The notes under the pieces: generated by a model | What the model was told of the DNA's origin: nothing | Databases searched by the model: none | The model's input: the letters and a program-made list of their open reading frames with translations, nothing else | Assembly: GCF_012972675.1 (NCBI RefSeq) | Contig: NZ_JABCRE010000002.1 | Location: 981,001 to 1,045,000 of the forward strand | DNA: 64,000 bases | Source of the DNA: Pontixanthobacter rizhaonensis | GTDB taxonomy: Bacteria > Pseudomonadota > Alphaproteobacteria > Sphingomonadales > Sphingomonadaceae | Reading direction: 5' to 3' | Shown here: one piece after another, positions 55,444-64,000 of the stretch | Layout: the number at the start of each line of letters is the position of its first letter | Position numbering within the stretch: position 1 is the stretch's first letter | Program-made: the position numbers and the translations under genes

Positions 55444-56069
55444 GCGCCGAATTGCTCAGCAACTAATTTGGCAAAAGCATCTGCCCGGTGGCTCATCGCG
55501 TGCTTTTCAGCAGGATCTAGCTCGGCAAAAGTCTCTTTCCGCCCGGACGGCACAAACACCGGGTCATAACCGAACCCTAATGTGCCCCTTGGCGGCCAGG
55601 TCAGCGAACCGTCTATGCGGCCTTCATAGACCACGCTTTCGCCATCCGGCCAAGCCAGCGCCAACACACAAGAAAACCACGCATCGCGCGGCGTGTCCGG
55701 ACCCTGTTCAGCCAGCAGCCCTTCGACCTTGCCCATTGCCATATACCAATCGCGGCCTGGCGAACCTTCAAAATGCTGCCGTTCTGCCCAATCGGCAGTA
55801 TAAATTCCGGGGCGGCCATCCAACGCAGCGACCGAAAGACCACTGTCATCGGCCAGAGACACAATGCCCGATGCCTCGGCAGATGCTCTCGCTTTGATAA
55901 GCGCGTTTTGCGCAAAAGTTGTTCCTGTCTCCGGTGGTTCCGGCAGGCCCAGTGAGCCTGCCGAAATGCACTTCACACCATACGGGTCGAGCAGAGCCGA
56001 AATCTCTTTCAACTTACCTGCGTTATGCGTGGCGATTACAAGCGAACCGGAACCAAGACGTTTAGACAC
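55440..56069 (-). CDS. rdgB: non-canonical purine NTP pyrophosphatase
   Basis: RdgB hydrolyses dITP/XTP to keep deaminated purines out of DNA. The 209-residue protein has the family pattern: VIATHNAGKLKEI, FAQNALIKARA, ADDSGLSVAALDGRPGIYTADWA (in parts), GFGYDPVFVP, FAELDPAEKHAMSHRADAF. It follows rph by ten bases, the usual pairing. Confidence 0.97.
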   Translation of the reverse strand: MSKRLGSGSLVIATHNAGKLKEISALLDPYGVKCISAGSLGLPEPPETGTTFAQNALIKARASAEASGIVSLADDSGLSVAALDGRPGIYTADWAERQHFEGSPGRDWYMAMGKVEGLLAEQGPDTPRDAWFSCVLALAWPDGESVVYEGRIDGSLTWPPRGTLGFGYDPVFVPSGRKETFAELDPAEKHAMSHRADAFAKLVAEQFGA

Positions 56070-56079
56070 CCTTATGCCC

Positions 56080-56793
56080 TCACTGTGTCGCTTTAAGTTG
56101 CTCTGCGAAAATGCCGTCGCAGCCGATTTTGGCTAGGCGGAGTAGGCGCAGCAAGCCTTCCTCGTCATAGGTTGCGCCCTCCGCTGTTGCTTGCACTTCG
56201 GCAATCTGACCGCCCTCGATCAGGACAAAATTCGCATCCGTGTCTGCATCGCTGTCTTCTGGGTAATCCAGATCGAGAACAGGTGTGCCTTTGTAGATAC
56301 CGCAACTGATCGCGGCGACCTGAGCAGTGATCGGATCATGGGTTATATCACCGGATGCCATCAAAGAATTGACCGCGAGACGTAAAGCCACCCAAGCGCC
56401 TGAAATTGAAGCAGTACGGGTTCCGCCATCGGCCTGGATGACATCGCAATCCAGAGTAATTTGACGCTCGCCCAGCTTCTTGAGATCAACAACAGCGCGC
56501 AGAGAACGCCCGATAAGGCGTTGAATTTCCTGTGTCCGACCGCTTTGCTTGCCGCGAGCCGCCTCACGGCTACCGCGGGTATGAGTGGCGCGGGGTAGCA
56601 TTGAATATTCGCCGGTGACCCAACCTTCACCTTTGCCCCGCAACCATGGCGGGATCCGCTCTTCGACGCTTGCGGTACATAAAACTCGCGTATCGCCGAA
56701 ACTGATCAGGCAAGACCCTTCTGCATGTTTGGTGAAACCAGTTTCGATAGTGATAGCGCGCATTTCGTCAGGCGCACGTCCAGAAGGTCGCAT
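56080..56793 (-). CDS. rph: ribonuclease PH
   Basis: RNase PH is a phosphorolytic 3'-5' exoribonuclease that trims tRNA and rRNA ends. The 237-residue protein has [62 protein letters not shown]. The active-site lengths look complete. It is first in rph-rdgB and divergent from hrcA, a layout shared by many alphaproteobacteria. Confidence 0.97.
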   Translation of the reverse strand: MRPSGRAPDEMRAITIETGFTKHAEGSCLISFGDTRVLCTASVEERIPPWLRGKGEGWVTGEYSMLPRATHTRGSREAARGKQSGRTQEIQRLIGRSLRAVVDLKKLGERQITLDCDVIQADGGTRTASISGAWVALRLAVNSLMASGDITHDPITAQVAAISCGIYKGTPVLDLDYPEDSDADTDANFVLIEGGQIAEVQATAEGATYDEEGLLRLLRLAKIGCDGIFAEQLKATQ

Positions 56794-56840
56794 AGATTGT
56801 CCTTTGATGAATCGGTTGCGCTTCGTTAGGCCTAAGGGGC

Positions 56841-56868
56841 TTGAGCCTGCAAGGCCGTTGATTAGATT
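56841..56868 (+). promoter_or_regulatory. putative hrcA promoter giving a leaderless transcript
   Basis: TTGAGC (56841-56846) and TAGATT (56863-56868) are 16 bp apart. Transcription would start about 6-8 bases on, at the ATG (56875). No Shine-Dalgarno precedes this ATG (GATTGACCCC). CTTGAG also resembles a heat-shock (RpoH) -35, but the -10 is not a clear RpoH match. Confidence 0.4.
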
Positions 56869-56874
56869 GACCCC

Positions 56875-57918
56875 ATGACAAATGTACCTTTGACGGAATT
56901 GACGAACAGAGCGCGGGAGATATTCCAGCTCGTTGTCGAAGGGTACATTGAAGATGGCACTCCGGTTGGATCCAAGGCGCTTGCGAGTAACGACCGGCTG
57001 GAATTGTCACCTGCGTCAATCCGTTCTGTCCTTGCCGACCTCGAACAAATGGGGTTGTTAGCCGCCCCGCATACCAGCGCGGGACGGATGCCGACTGAAA
57101 CCGGACTTCGACTGTTTGTCGACGGGATGATGCAGGTCGCAGAACCGTCCCGCACGGAACAGGCGGCTATTGAGCAACGGCTGTTAGAAAACGGTCCGAT
57201 AGAGCAAGCCCTGGAAGCAACGAGCACGTTGCTGTCGGACATTTCTGGCGCAGCAGGCGTGGTCATGATTCCCAAGCGGGAGAACCGGTTAAAACAACTC
57301 AGCTTGATCCGCCTCTCTGAGACACAAGGCTTGGCGGTCTTGGTAAGTGCTGACGGGCAGGTTGAGAACCGCGTATTCGCGTTAGATGCTGCCGTGGACA
57401 GCTCTGACTTGGAACAGGCATCCAATTATATCACCGGGCGCCTGTCAGGCAGAACTCTAGCCGAGGCGCTGAAGGTTCTGAGACACGAAATCGCTTCCGA
57501 AAAAAATGCGTTGGACACAGCGAGCAAGGCCTTGGTTGAGAGTGGCTTGGCGGTTTGGACGCAAGATCCCGCACAGCGCCCTGTGTTGATAGTCAGGGGA
57601 CAAGCTAATTTGATTGACGATGGCGCTCTGCAAGATATCGAACGTGTCCGTTCTCTGCTCGACGATCTTGAAAATAAGCAATCTGTGGCTGCTTTGCTGG
57701 AAGATGCCCGCACTGCCAATGCAACCAAAGTGTTTATCGGCGCGGAGAATCGGCTTTTCGCGCTGTCCGGATCTTCCGTGATTGCCTCGCCATATCGTGA
57801 TGGCGAAGGAAAAGTGGTGGGAGTATTGGGAGTGATTGGACCGACCCGGTTGAATTACGCGCGCGTTGTCCCCATGATTGATTTCACAGCGCGTTCGTTG
57901 GGCAAACTCATCGGATAG
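56875..57918 (+). CDS. hrcA: heat-inducible transcription repressor HrcA
   Basis: HrcA represses chaperone genes through CIRCE elements. The 347-residue protein has an N-terminal wHTH ([57 protein letters not shown]), a central insertion (about 90-250) and a C-terminal GAF-like domain ([36 protein letters not shown]). No CIRCE-like TTAGCACTC repeat was seen here, so its targets (probably groESL) lie outside. grpE follows by 28 bp. Confidence 0.97.
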   Translation: MTNVPLTELTNRAREIFQLVVEGYIEDGTPVGSKALASNDRLELSPASIRSVLADLEQMGLLAAPHTSAGRMPTETGLRLFVDGMMQVAEPSRTEQAAIEQRLLENGPIEQALEATSTLLSDISGAAGVVMIPKRENRLKQLSLIRLSETQGLAVLVSADGQVENRVFALDAAVDSSDLEQASNYITGRLSGRTLAEALKVLRHEIASEKNALDTASKALVESGLAVWTQDPAQRPVLIVRGQANLIDDGALQDIERVRSLLDDLENKQSVAALLEDARTANATKVFIGAENRLFALSGSSVIASPYRDGEGKVVGVLGVIGPTRLNYARVVPMIDFTARSLGKLIG

Positions 57919-57946
57919 CGAACCAAAAGATAGCTGGATTTAGAAA

Positions 57947-58552
57947 ATGATGAATGACGATAAATCGGAGCCACAGGGTTCCGAAACTCAAGATGCAGCC
58001 GTTGAAGCGGAATTGAAAGGCGTTCCAGAGGAAATGCTGGCTGATGATGATGGAGAAGACGCAGCCGAAGAAGGCGGGCTTGAGGAAGCACTGAGCAATT
58101 TGCGCAGCGATCTTGAAGAGCAAAAGCAGCAAGTGCTTTATGCCCGCGCGGAAACGCAAAATGTGCGTCGCCGGATGGAAAAAGATATTGCCGATGCACG
58201 GGCCTATGCCGCGACCGGCTTTGCGCGGGATATTCTGTCCGTTGCAGATAATCTGTCACGCGCGATTGAAGCTGTGCCCGCTGATCTGCGTGAAGATGAG
58301 AAGTTCAAGGGGCTTGTAGTTGGTATCGAAGCCACTCAGCGCGAGGTCGAGAAGGTATTCGCCCAGCACGGGATAACAAGAGTTGCGGCGATGAACATGC
58401 CGCTCGATCCGAACCAGCATCAGGCCATGATGGAAATTCCAACCGATGCGCATGAACCCGGCACGATCATTCAGGAAATGCAATCCGGATATATGATCAA
58501 GGATCGCTTGTTACGGCCAGCGATGGTGGGTGTGGCTAAAAAGCCGGACTAA
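57947..58552 (+). CDS. grpE: nucleotide exchange factor GrpE
   Basis: GrpE drives ADP release from DnaK. The 201-residue protein has a disordered acidic N-terminus (about 1-45), a long helix dimerisation region with ARAETQNVRRRMEKDIADARAYA in parts, and a C-terminal beta-domain (HQAMMEIPTDAHEPGTI, MQSGYMIKDRLLRPAMVGVAKKP). It follows hrcA and probably shares its transcript; dnaK is 1.2 kb away, after two minus-strand genes. Confidence 0.97.
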   Translation: MMNDDKSEPQGSETQDAAVEAELKGVPEEMLADDDGEDAAEEGGLEEALSNLRSDLEEQKQQVLYARAETQNVRRRMEKDIADARAYAATGFARDILSVADNLSRAIEAVPADLREDEKFKGLVVGIEATQREVEKVFAQHGITRVAAMNMPLDPNQHQAMMEIPTDAHEPGTIIQEMQSGYMIKDRLLRPAMVGVAKKPD

Positions 58553-58560
58553 CGACAATT

Positions 58561-59073
58561 TCAGCCAGCTGCGCCGGGAAACCGCACCAAAACGTCATAT
58601 GCGGCTGCGCTGGCTACGCCTGCTAATTTGGCACCATTTCGTAGCATGAATGCATGCTTCACGATTTCGGCCTGTTGTTCGATCCCATATCGTTCCAACG
58701 GCCAACCGGGCTTTAGGGTGTAGTCATATCTGGCCCATGGCATTCGGTTAAATACCAGCCACCAGCGCCCCTTGCGCTGCGCTTGCCAAACGTGAACCAT
58801 TTCGTGGATAAAGTGCGCCTGCGGGCCAATCGGCTGAACCGAGAAATCGTCACAATAGCCCATCGAACTGGGGTGAAAATGGATATGTCCGCTCGGCGCC
58901 ATCGTGACGTTCCGCGGCTGGAATGGCATCCATTTTTTCCGTCGGATCTTGACCAAGCTGTAATCAATTGCAGAACCAAACACCGATTGGGCCAGCGTGA
59001 CTTCGCCAGCGGTCAGGGGCCGTTCTCCGCCTGCCGGGCAGAATAAGGTCTGTTCCGTTTGAAGTTTGTTCAA
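58561..59073 (-). CDS. vgr-related protein (putative zinc metalloprotein)
   Basis: This 170-residue soluble protein carries HEMVHVWQ (HExxH), the classic zinc-protease motif, in its centre (about residues 90-97). Similar small proteins are commonly annotated as vgr-related in sphingomonads, though I see no type VI secretion genes here. No signal peptide or membrane segment is evident. The natural role is unknown. It converges with grpE and precedes the copper-chaperone gene on the same strand. Confidence 0.65.
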   Translation of the reverse strand: MNKLQTEQTLFCPAGGERPLTAGEVTLAQSVFGSAIDYSLVKIRRKKWMPFQPRNVTMAPSGHIHFHPSSMGYCDDFSVQPIGPQAHFIHEMVHVWQAQRKGRWWLVFNRMPWARYDYTLKPGWPLERYGIEQQAEIVKHAFMLRNGAKLAGVASAAAYDVLVRFPGAAG

Positions 59074-59084
59074 TTATTGCCCGA

Positions 59085-59576
59085 TCAATGGCTATGCTCA
59101 CGCTCGCCGCCAGCGGCAATAATTTTGGCCGGAACGCTTTGTTTGTCGCCACCAGAAACGATCAATGTGACTTCGGTGGTGCCGCCTGGTTTGAGCTCTG
59201 GCGAGACACCCATTGCCATGATGTGCTTGTCCCCCGGCTTAAAACTGACTTCCGTCCCCTTAGTCAGTGGAACCGGCAACATTTCCATCATCTGTACTTT
59301 AAAATCATACTCACCATATTCGTGCATCATAGCGCTTTCCGCACCTTCAACCGCGACCCGGCTGAGAGACACGGCCCGATCGCCTTCGTATTTCAAGTCC
59401 AGATAGACCGCTGCTGGGTTTCCTTCTACCGGAGCGAGCACCATCCGCACATTCTCAACGGTTAGCCCCTCAATACCTTCAGGCGCCTCGACGACCTCTT
59501 CGGAGGATTGCCCGCAGGCCGCGAGGGTCACTGTTGAAATACCCAACGCCAAGCTTGCTAGAAAACGTTTCGCCAC
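59085..59576 (-). CDS. PCu(A)C-type periplasmic copper chaperone lipoprotein
   Basis: The start is set at GTG 59576 (VAKRFLAS), which has GGAG eight bases upstream; a longer frame lacks that. The 163-residue protein has a lipoprotein signal with LAAC. The PCuAC metal pattern is visible: MMHEYG, MMEML and KHIMAMG, ending in a His-rich GGEREHSH. Such proteins deliver Cu(I) to the CuA site of cytochrome oxidase. The final His cluster could add metal binding. It lies 11 bp past the vgr-related gene's start, on the same strand. Confidence 0.9.
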   Translation of the reverse strand: MAKRFLASLALGISTVTLAACGQSSEEVVEAPEGIEGLTVENVRMVLAPVEGNPAAVYLDLKYEGDRAVSLSRVAVEGAESAMMHEYGEYDFKVQMMEMLPVPLTKGTEVSFKPGDKHIMAMGVSPELKPGGTTEVTLIVSGGDKQSVPAKIIAAGGEREHSH

Positions 59577-59753
59577 GACAAAAGACTCCTGAATTGTTTC
59601 TGTATTGGGACTAGCTGTCTCAATCCCTTGTGCCAACAAAAACCGCACCTATATCCAGCTCCGAAGTTGCAAATTTAACAAGCTCTGTTGTGCAGCATTC
59701 TTGGACGATCGTTGGCAGCAGGGCTGAAACATTTTTAATCAAGTGGGGAATCC

Positions 59754-61682
59754 ATGGCTAAAGTAATTGGTATCGATCTGGGCACGACAAATTCGTGTGT
59801 CGCCGTTATGGACGGAGGCAAGCCTAAAGTTATTGAAAATTCAGAAGGCGCTCGCACGACACCTTCTATCGTAGCGTTCACTAAAGATGGCGAGCGTTTG
59901 ATTGGCCAGCCTGCAAAACGTCAGGCCGTCACCAATCCGGACAACACTCTGTTTGCCATCAAACGCCTGATTGGCCGCCGCTTTGATGATCCAATGACCA
60001 AAAAGGACATGGATCTCGTCCCGTATAACATCGTCAAAGGCAAGAACGGTGATGCTTGGGTCAAAGCTGGTGAAGAAGATTATAGCCCGTCACAAGTTTC
60101 CGCATTCATTCTTCAGAAAATGAAAGAAACCGCTGAAAGCTATCTTGGTGAAACAGTCACACAAGCTGTGATCACCGTTCCAGCTTACTTCAACGATGCG
60201 CAGCGTCAGGCAACCAAAGATGCCGGTCAGATTGCTGGTCTTGAAGTACTGCGTATCATCAACGAGCCGACTGCTGCTGCTCTGGCATATGGCATGGACA
60301 AAGATGACGGTAAAACTATCGCCGTTTACGATCTTGGCGGCGGTACTTTTGACATCTCAGTTCTCGAAATTGGCGATGGCGTGTTCGAGGTGAAATCTAC
60401 CAATGGCGACACGTTCCTTGGCGGTGAAGATTTCGACAATGCCATCGTTGAATGGTTGGCTGGCCAATTCAAAAAGAAAGAGAACATGGATCTGGCAACA
60501 GACAAACTTGCTCTCCAACGCTTGAAAGAAGCCGCCGAGAAAGCGAAGATCGAATTGTCGAGCTCGCAAACTACGGAAGTGAACTTGCCGTTCATCACAG
60601 CGCGTATGGAAGGTGGTTCGTCCACTCCATTGCACTTGGTGGAAACAATCAGCCGTTCCGACCTTGAAAAAATGGTTGGCGATCTGATCAAGCGCACTCT
60701 TGAGCCGTGCAAGAAAGCTATTGCCGACGCCGGTGTTGATAAGAACGGCATCGATGAAGTTGTTCTCGTTGGCGGCATGACACGGATGCCAAAGGTTCGT
60801 GAAGTTGTTGAAGAATTCTTCGGCAAGAAACCGCACACCGGTGTGAACCCTGATGAAGTTGTTGCCATGGGCGCAGCCATTCAAGCTGGCGTTCTGCAAG
60901 GCGACGTCAAAGACGTTCTGCTGCTCGACGTAACACCGCTGTCATTGGGTATTGAAACACTTGGCGGCGTCTTCACACGAATGATTGATCGTAACACGAC
61001 AATCCCGACGAAGAAATCGCAGACTTATTCAACCGCTGAAGACAACCAGCAGGCGGTGACTATCCGCGTTGGCCAAGGCGAGCGTGAAATGGCAGCTGAC
61101 AACAAACTGCTGGGTCAATTTGATCTGGTTGGTATTCCGCCAGCACCGCGCGGTGTTCCGCAAGTTGAGGTGACTTTCGATATCGATGCCAACGGCATCG
61201 TGAACGTTTCTGCCAAAGATAAAGGCACGGGCAAAGAACAACAAATCCGCATTCAAGCATCCGGCGGCTTGTCTGATGCCGATATTGATCAGATGGTCCA
61301 AGACGCTGAGAAATTTGCGGACGAAGACAAGAAGCGGAAAGAATCTGCGGAAGCACGCAACCAGGCTGACAGCTTGGTACACGCGACCGAAAAACAGCTT
61401 GAAGAGCATGGCGACAAAATAAGCGCCGATCTGAAGGGCGAAGTTGAAAGCGCCTTGGCAGAAGCAAAGACCGCGCTTGAAGGTGAAGACACTGATGCCA
61501 TCAGCGAAAAGGCACAGGCTCTGACCGAAGTTGCCATGAAGATGGGTCAAGAGATCTATCAACAGGAACAAGCCAATGCGGCACCAGAAGGCGAAGCGGG
61601 ACCAACCGAAACTCCTTCTGATGATGAAGACGTGGTTGACGCCGAGTTTTCTGAAGTGAACGAAGACGAAAACAAGGGTTAA
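59754..61682 (+). CDS. dnaK: chaperone DnaK (Hsp70)
   Basis: DnaK is the ATP-driven Hsp70. The 642-residue protein has [14 protein letters not shown], the ATPase [10 protein letters not shown]-type motif (as [15 protein letters not shown]), GGMTRMPKV, the linker [16 protein letters not shown] and the acidic C-terminus [10 protein letters not shown]. It is separated from dnaJ by 82 bp containing a 19-bp hairpin. Upstream, no clear RpoH promoter consensus could be assigned. Confidence 0.99.
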   Translation: MAKVIGIDLGTTNSCVAVMDGGKPKVIENSEGARTTPSIVAFTKDGERLIGQPAKRQAVTNPDNTLFAIKRLIGRRFDDPMTKKDMDLVPYNIVKGKNGDAWVKAGEEDYSPSQVSAFILQKMKETAESYLGETVTQAVITVPAYFNDAQRQATKDAGQIAGLEVLRIINEPTAAALAYGMDKDDGKTIAVYDLGGGTFDISVLEIGDGVFEVKSTNGDTFLGGEDFDNAIVEWLAGQFKKKENMDLATDKLALQRLKEAAEKAKIELSSSQTTEVNLPFITARMEGGSSTPLHLVETISRSDLEKMVGDLIKRTLEPCKKAIADAGVDKNGIDEVVLVGGMTRMPKVREVVEEFFGKKPHTGVNPDEVVAMGAAIQAGVLQGDVKDVLLLDVTPLSLGIETLGGVFTRMIDRNTTIPTKKSQTYSTAEDNQQAVTIRVGQGEREMAADNKLLGQFDLVGIPPAPRGVPQVEVTFDIDANGIVNVSAKDKGTGKEQQIRIQASGGLSDADIDQMVQDAEKFADEDKKRKESAEARNQADSLVHATEKQLEEHGDKISADLKGEVESALAEAKTALEGEDTDAISEKAQALTEVAMKMGQEIYQQEQANAAPEGEAGPTETPSDDEDVVDAEFSEVNEDENKG

Positions 61683-61703
61683 TACCCTTCTTGAAACTCT
61701 GCC

Positions 61704-61745
61704 CGCCACCGGCATACGTTGCGATCAACGTGTGCCGGTGGCGGC
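61704..61745 (+). terminator. 19-bp near-perfect hairpin between dnaK and dnaJ
   Basis: Bases 61704-61722 pair with 61727-61745 along 19 positions with a single G-U wobble (T716/G733) around a CGAT tetraloop; GC-rich at its base. No T-run follows, so it is not a classical terminator. It probably protects the 3' end of dnaK mRNA or is an RNA-processing site giving more DnaK than DnaJ. Confidence 0.75.
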
Positions 61746-61764
61746 AACGGTTTAGGATCGAACC

Positions 61765-62880
61765 ATGTCCGCAGATTTCTATGACTTGTTGAATGTCAGC
61801 CGGGATGCTGACGATAAAACCATCAAGTCTGCTTACCGAAAAATCGCTATGGAGTGCCACCCGGACCGTAACCCGGGTGATGCAGACGCAGAAGCTAAGT
61901 TCAAGTCAGTAAGTGCAGCCTATGACTGCCTTAAAGACCCGCAAAAACGCGCTGCCTATGACCGTTTCGGGCATGAAGCCTTTGAACAGGGTATGGGTGG
62001 CGGCGGCCAGGGCCCGCAAGGTGACTTTGGTGATATTGGCGACATCTTTGAGACCATTTTCGGGAGCGCGTTCGGCGGCGGTGGCGGCAGACAACAGGCC
62101 CGGCGGGGGGCGGATCTTCGGTATGATATGGAGATCAGCCTCGAAGATGCATTCCACGGTAAAAATACCCAGATCGAAATCGAAGTTTCACAAGGCTGCC
62201 GGACTTGTGACGGCTCGGGCGCGAAGCCCGGGACCAGCAGCCGCGTTTGCGACTTATGCAAAGGCCACGGGAAAGTCCGGGCCAAGCAGGGGTTCTTTGT
62301 AGTAGAACGACCTTGCCCGAGCTGTAGTGGCCGCGGCGAGGTTCTTGAAAGCCCGTGCGACGATTGCCGGGGCGAGGGACGTGTAGATCGCCCCATCACC
62401 TTGGATGTCGAAGTGCCACCGGGCGTCGATACCGGAACCCGCATTCGGTTAACCGGTAAGGGAGAGGCAGGCCCTCGCGGGGCTGCTCCCGGTGATCTTT
62501 ACATATTCGTTCATGTTGCGCGGCACGGTGTGTTTGAACGCGACGGGACCACTCTGATTACCCAAGTTCCGATCAGTTTTACTACCGCTGCGCTTGGGGG
62601 GAGTGTCGACATTCCTGATTTGGACGGCAGCACAAATACAGTAGACATTCCCGCAGGCATTCAGTCAGGCAAGCAACTGCGTGTACGCGGTGCAGGCATG
62701 CCGGTTCTGCAAGGGCGTGGCCGCGGGGATTTGGTGGTAGAAATTGCGGTTGAAACACCAACCAAACTAACCAAAGCCCAGAAAGAAATTCTGTGTCAAT
62801 TCCAAGAAACAGAGACGGGCGAAGAATGTCCTGCTAGCAAAGGCTTCTTGGATAAATTGAAAGATGCATTTTCAGGCTAG
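61765..62880 (+). CDS. dnaJ: chaperone DnaJ (type I Hsp40)
   Basis: DnaJ stimulates DnaK's ATPase and brings clients. The 371-residue protein has the J-domain with CHPDRNPGD (HPD), a Gly/Phe-rich stretch (about 75-105), four CxxCxGxG zinc repeats (CRTCDGSG, CDLCKGHG, CPSCSGRG, CDDCRGEG, residues ~143-215) and the C-terminal substrate domains. It forms a dnaK-dnaJ operon. Confidence 0.98.
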   Translation: MSADFYDLLNVSRDADDKTIKSAYRKIAMECHPDRNPGDADAEAKFKSVSAAYDCLKDPQKRAAYDRFGHEAFEQGMGGGGQGPQGDFGDIGDIFETIFGSAFGGGGGRQQARRGADLRYDMEISLEDAFHGKNTQIEIEVSQGCRTCDGSGAKPGTSSRVCDLCKGHGKVRAKQGFFVVERPCPSCSGRGEVLESPCDDCRGEGRVDRPITLDVEVPPGVDTGTRIRLTGKGEAGPRGAAPGDLYIFVHVARHGVFERDGTTLITQVPISFTTAALGGSVDIPDLDGSTNTVDIPAGIQSGKQLRVRGAGMPVLQGRGRGDLVVEIAVETPTKLTKAQKEILCQFQETETGEECPASKGFLDKLKDAFSG

Positions 62881-62891
62881 GACACAGGGCT

Positions 62892-63509
62892 TTGCTGCCA
62901 TCAATTTCTATTATTGATGATTTTTTGGTCGACCCTTGGGCAGCCCGGCAGCAAGCTTTGGCGCTCAATTACGATCCAGCCATGCAGCATGGGAATTTTC
63001 CGGGACGTAATTCTACCGAAGCCCTATCAACGAGCTCGATTGATCAGACTGTATCTCGTTACCTGGGGACCAATGTCAAAGGCGCGGTTGGCACAAATCA
63101 CGGTTACTGCCGCATCACCGGCAAAGCAGATAAAGGGAAAAGCGGAGTCCACATCGACCCCGCATTTTTTTCTGGTATTCTGTTTCTTTCAAAACCGGAA
63201 GACTGCATTGCGCCAAGCGCAGGGGGCACAGACTTCTTCCGGCACAAGCGGACAGGTTTTGAGAGCATTCCTAGAGATGCTCCGTCCATTCAGAACGCAG
63301 GATATAGCGACGTTAATCGGTTGATCGAAGACGTCGTCAACAAAGACACGAACTCCCCGGCGAAATGGGAGCGGACAATGCGTGTTCCGATCCGGTTCAA
63401 CAGGCTCTTGCTGTTCTCACCGTGGCAATTTCACACGGCGGCTGGCGGCTTTGGCAAGACCGACGATGATAGCCGGTTGGTGATGCTTTTATTCTTCGAT
63501 AGGGCTTAA
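62892..63509 (+). CDS. DUF6445-like protein (2-oxoglutarate/Fe oxygenase-like facial triad)
   Basis: This 205-residue protein starts at TTG 62892 (no ATG upstream in frame before the dnaJ stop region). Potential metal ligands are His87 and Asp89 in VHIDPAFF and His181 in WQFHTAAGG, a H-x-D...H facial triad like that of 2OG-Fe(II) oxygenases. Such DUF6445 proteins are known in marine alphaproteobacteria without settled function. The ATG-less start and the proximity to dnaJ suggest read-through expression, but nothing ties it to chaperone function. Confidence 0.7.
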   Translation: MLPSISIIDDFLVDPWAARQQALALNYDPAMQHGNFPGRNSTEALSTSSIDQTVSRYLGTNVKGAVGTNHGYCRITGKADKGKSGVHIDPAFFSGILFLSKPEDCIAPSAGGTDFFRHKRTGFESIPRDAPSIQNAGYSDVNRLIEDVVNKDTNSPAKWERTMRVPIRFNRLLLFSPWQFHTAAGGFGKTDDDSRLVMLLFFDRA

Positions 63510-64000
63510 CCAAGCCGCTCCAAAACCTCTCCTCGGACCGTCGTCAGCAGCTCCGGATTGGCTTTTAGGCGGTCTTCTTCCTCATCCAAGATGGCGAGGA
63601 ATACCTGCCGCTTAAATCTCAAGCATTCCTCATCCGGAAGCTGTTCTTCTGCTGTTGAGCAAATCAGATCAATCATGCGTTCGGCACCGTGTAAACGGCC
63701 CCATAGATAGTCATTCTCCCGGTAAACCCGGCTAAAGAACGCCCCGAAGTTATAGAATTCTGTGCCGCGTAAAGTTGCATTGGTGCCGCCTTCGCGGATC
63801 GCCCGCGCATCATCGGGTGAAATGCGATCAACCTTGATTGGGTCAAATTCCGTCAGCCCCTCATTTCGCATCAATGGAAGAGTGGCCACGTCATAAAACG
63901 GGAACCCAAGATACGTCAGGAGCATCCGCCGCCTTAAGTTTTTAGGCATCTGATCTAGCGCTTCCGCAAGCAGTTCTTCCGCCTTGTCGTCTATCTCTGG
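63506..64000 (-). CDS. patatin-like protein, C-terminal part (DUF3376), runs off right edge
   Basis: The frame is open to the window's right edge (about 16 more codons upstream of the ATG at 63949), so this is the C-terminal ~164 residues of a longer protein. YLGFPFYDVATLPL, EFDPIKVDRISPDDARAI and the flexible Glu-rich end match the DUF3376 region that follows patatin phospholipase domains in sphingomonads. The patatin domain itself is outside the window, so the name is provisional. It overlaps the DUF6445-like stop by four bases. Confidence 0.7.
   Translation of the reverse strand, partial: PEIDDKAEELLAEALDQMPKNLRRRMLLTYLGFPFYDVATLPLMRNEGLTEFDPIKVDRISPDDARAIREGGTNATLRGTEFYNFGAFFSRVYRENDYLWGRLHGAERMIDLICSTAEEQLPDEECLRFKRQVFLAILDEEEDRLKANPELLTTVRGEVLERLG

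Noticed and set aside
56794-56874. CIRCE element before hrcA
   Set aside because: No TTAGCACTC-N9-GAGTGCTAA-like repeat is present; the HrcA targets are probably elsewhere.
59649-59753. RpoH-type heat-shock promoter before dnaK
   Set aside because: CTTGGA is present but no acceptable -10 follows at normal spacing, so no call was made.

Overview
The window looks like a chromosome segment from an alphaproteobacterium of the order Sphingomonadales, most likely an Erythrobacter/Altererythrobacter-type marine organism. This rests on gene order and protein style: hrcA-grpE opposite rph-rdgB, mreBCD-mrdA-rodA, a glyQ/glyS two-subunit glycyl-tRNA synthetase, pyruvate phosphate dikinase, a MutL carrying the endonuclease motif, and vgr-related and DUF6445-like proteins. 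Base composition is moderate (roughly mid-50s % GC by eye). Coding density is very high, with many 1-4 bp start/stop overlaps (ATGA or TAATG). I see no insertion sequence, prophage, integrase/attachment site or CRISPR array. The species is not determinable from this alone.

Layout. 1-1.4 kb: small membrane-associated stress-type proteins (DUF883-like, holin-like DUF1469, a one-helix protein), reading off the left edge. 1.6-5.5 kb: enolase, a phosphotransferase plus CrtC/AttH-like protein pair, and ribH. 5.7-7.4 kb: a two-gene unknown membrane/secreted operon. 7.4-13.2 kb: tRNA-Lys and the elongasome cluster (rodA, mrdA, mreD, mreC, mreB). 13.4-19.3 kb: mutL, a MaoC hydratase, ychF, a possibly exported SDR, pth and rplY. 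19.4-22.4 kb: two tandem TraB/GumN proteins and a three-gene XRE-regulator/membrane-protein operon with a repeat-bearing promoter. 22.5-28.2 kb: glyQ, glyS, ppdK. 28.2-32.9 kb: methyltransferase, comF, an RNA-like intergenic stretch, hisI, and a MerR regulator with an acyl-CoA dehydrogenase. 33-37.4 kb: more accessory genes (sulfotransferase, TetR regulator without a normal start codon, MFS-cysK, PilZ). 37.5-46 kb: tyrS, a DOMON-like/NamZ muramidase pair, VWA and MoxR proteins flanking a soluble chemoreceptor and an amber-interrupted membrane gene, and a beta-lactamase-fold protein. 46-52.8 kb: hydrolase-OsmC fusion, parE, an LpoA-like lipoprotein, rsmI-yraN-gshB. 52.8-62.9 kb: xerC, hemW, a CAP protein, rdgB, rph, hrcA, grpE, a copper chaperone, dnaK, dnaJ. 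The right edge holds a DUF6445-like oxygenase-fold protein and the C-terminus of a patatin-like protein.

How it fits together. Most genes are housekeeping: cell-wall elongation and recycling (mre/mrd, LpoA-like, NamZ, beta-lactamase-like), protein folding and heat shock (hrcA, grpE, dnaK, dnaJ), translation (glyQS, tyrS, pth, rplY, rsmI, tRNA-Lys), DNA maintenance (mutL, parE, xerC, rdgB) and central carbon metabolism (eno, ppdK).

The less expected observations are regulatory or structural. A 17-bp palindrome-like site in front of the MerR gene recurs with 15/17 identity in front of moxR, 14 kb away. Two regulator genes (merR and hrcA) look leaderless. A 19-bp near-perfect hairpin separates dnaK from dnaJ. 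A TetR gene appears to begin at AUA. A conserved-looking membrane gene is split by a single in-frame TAG. I found no clear, large, undescribed multi-gene system; the strongest candidates for new biology are the MerR/MoxR regulatory link, the 29.8-30.1 kb RNA-like region, and the chemoreceptor with its apparent sensor at the C-terminus.
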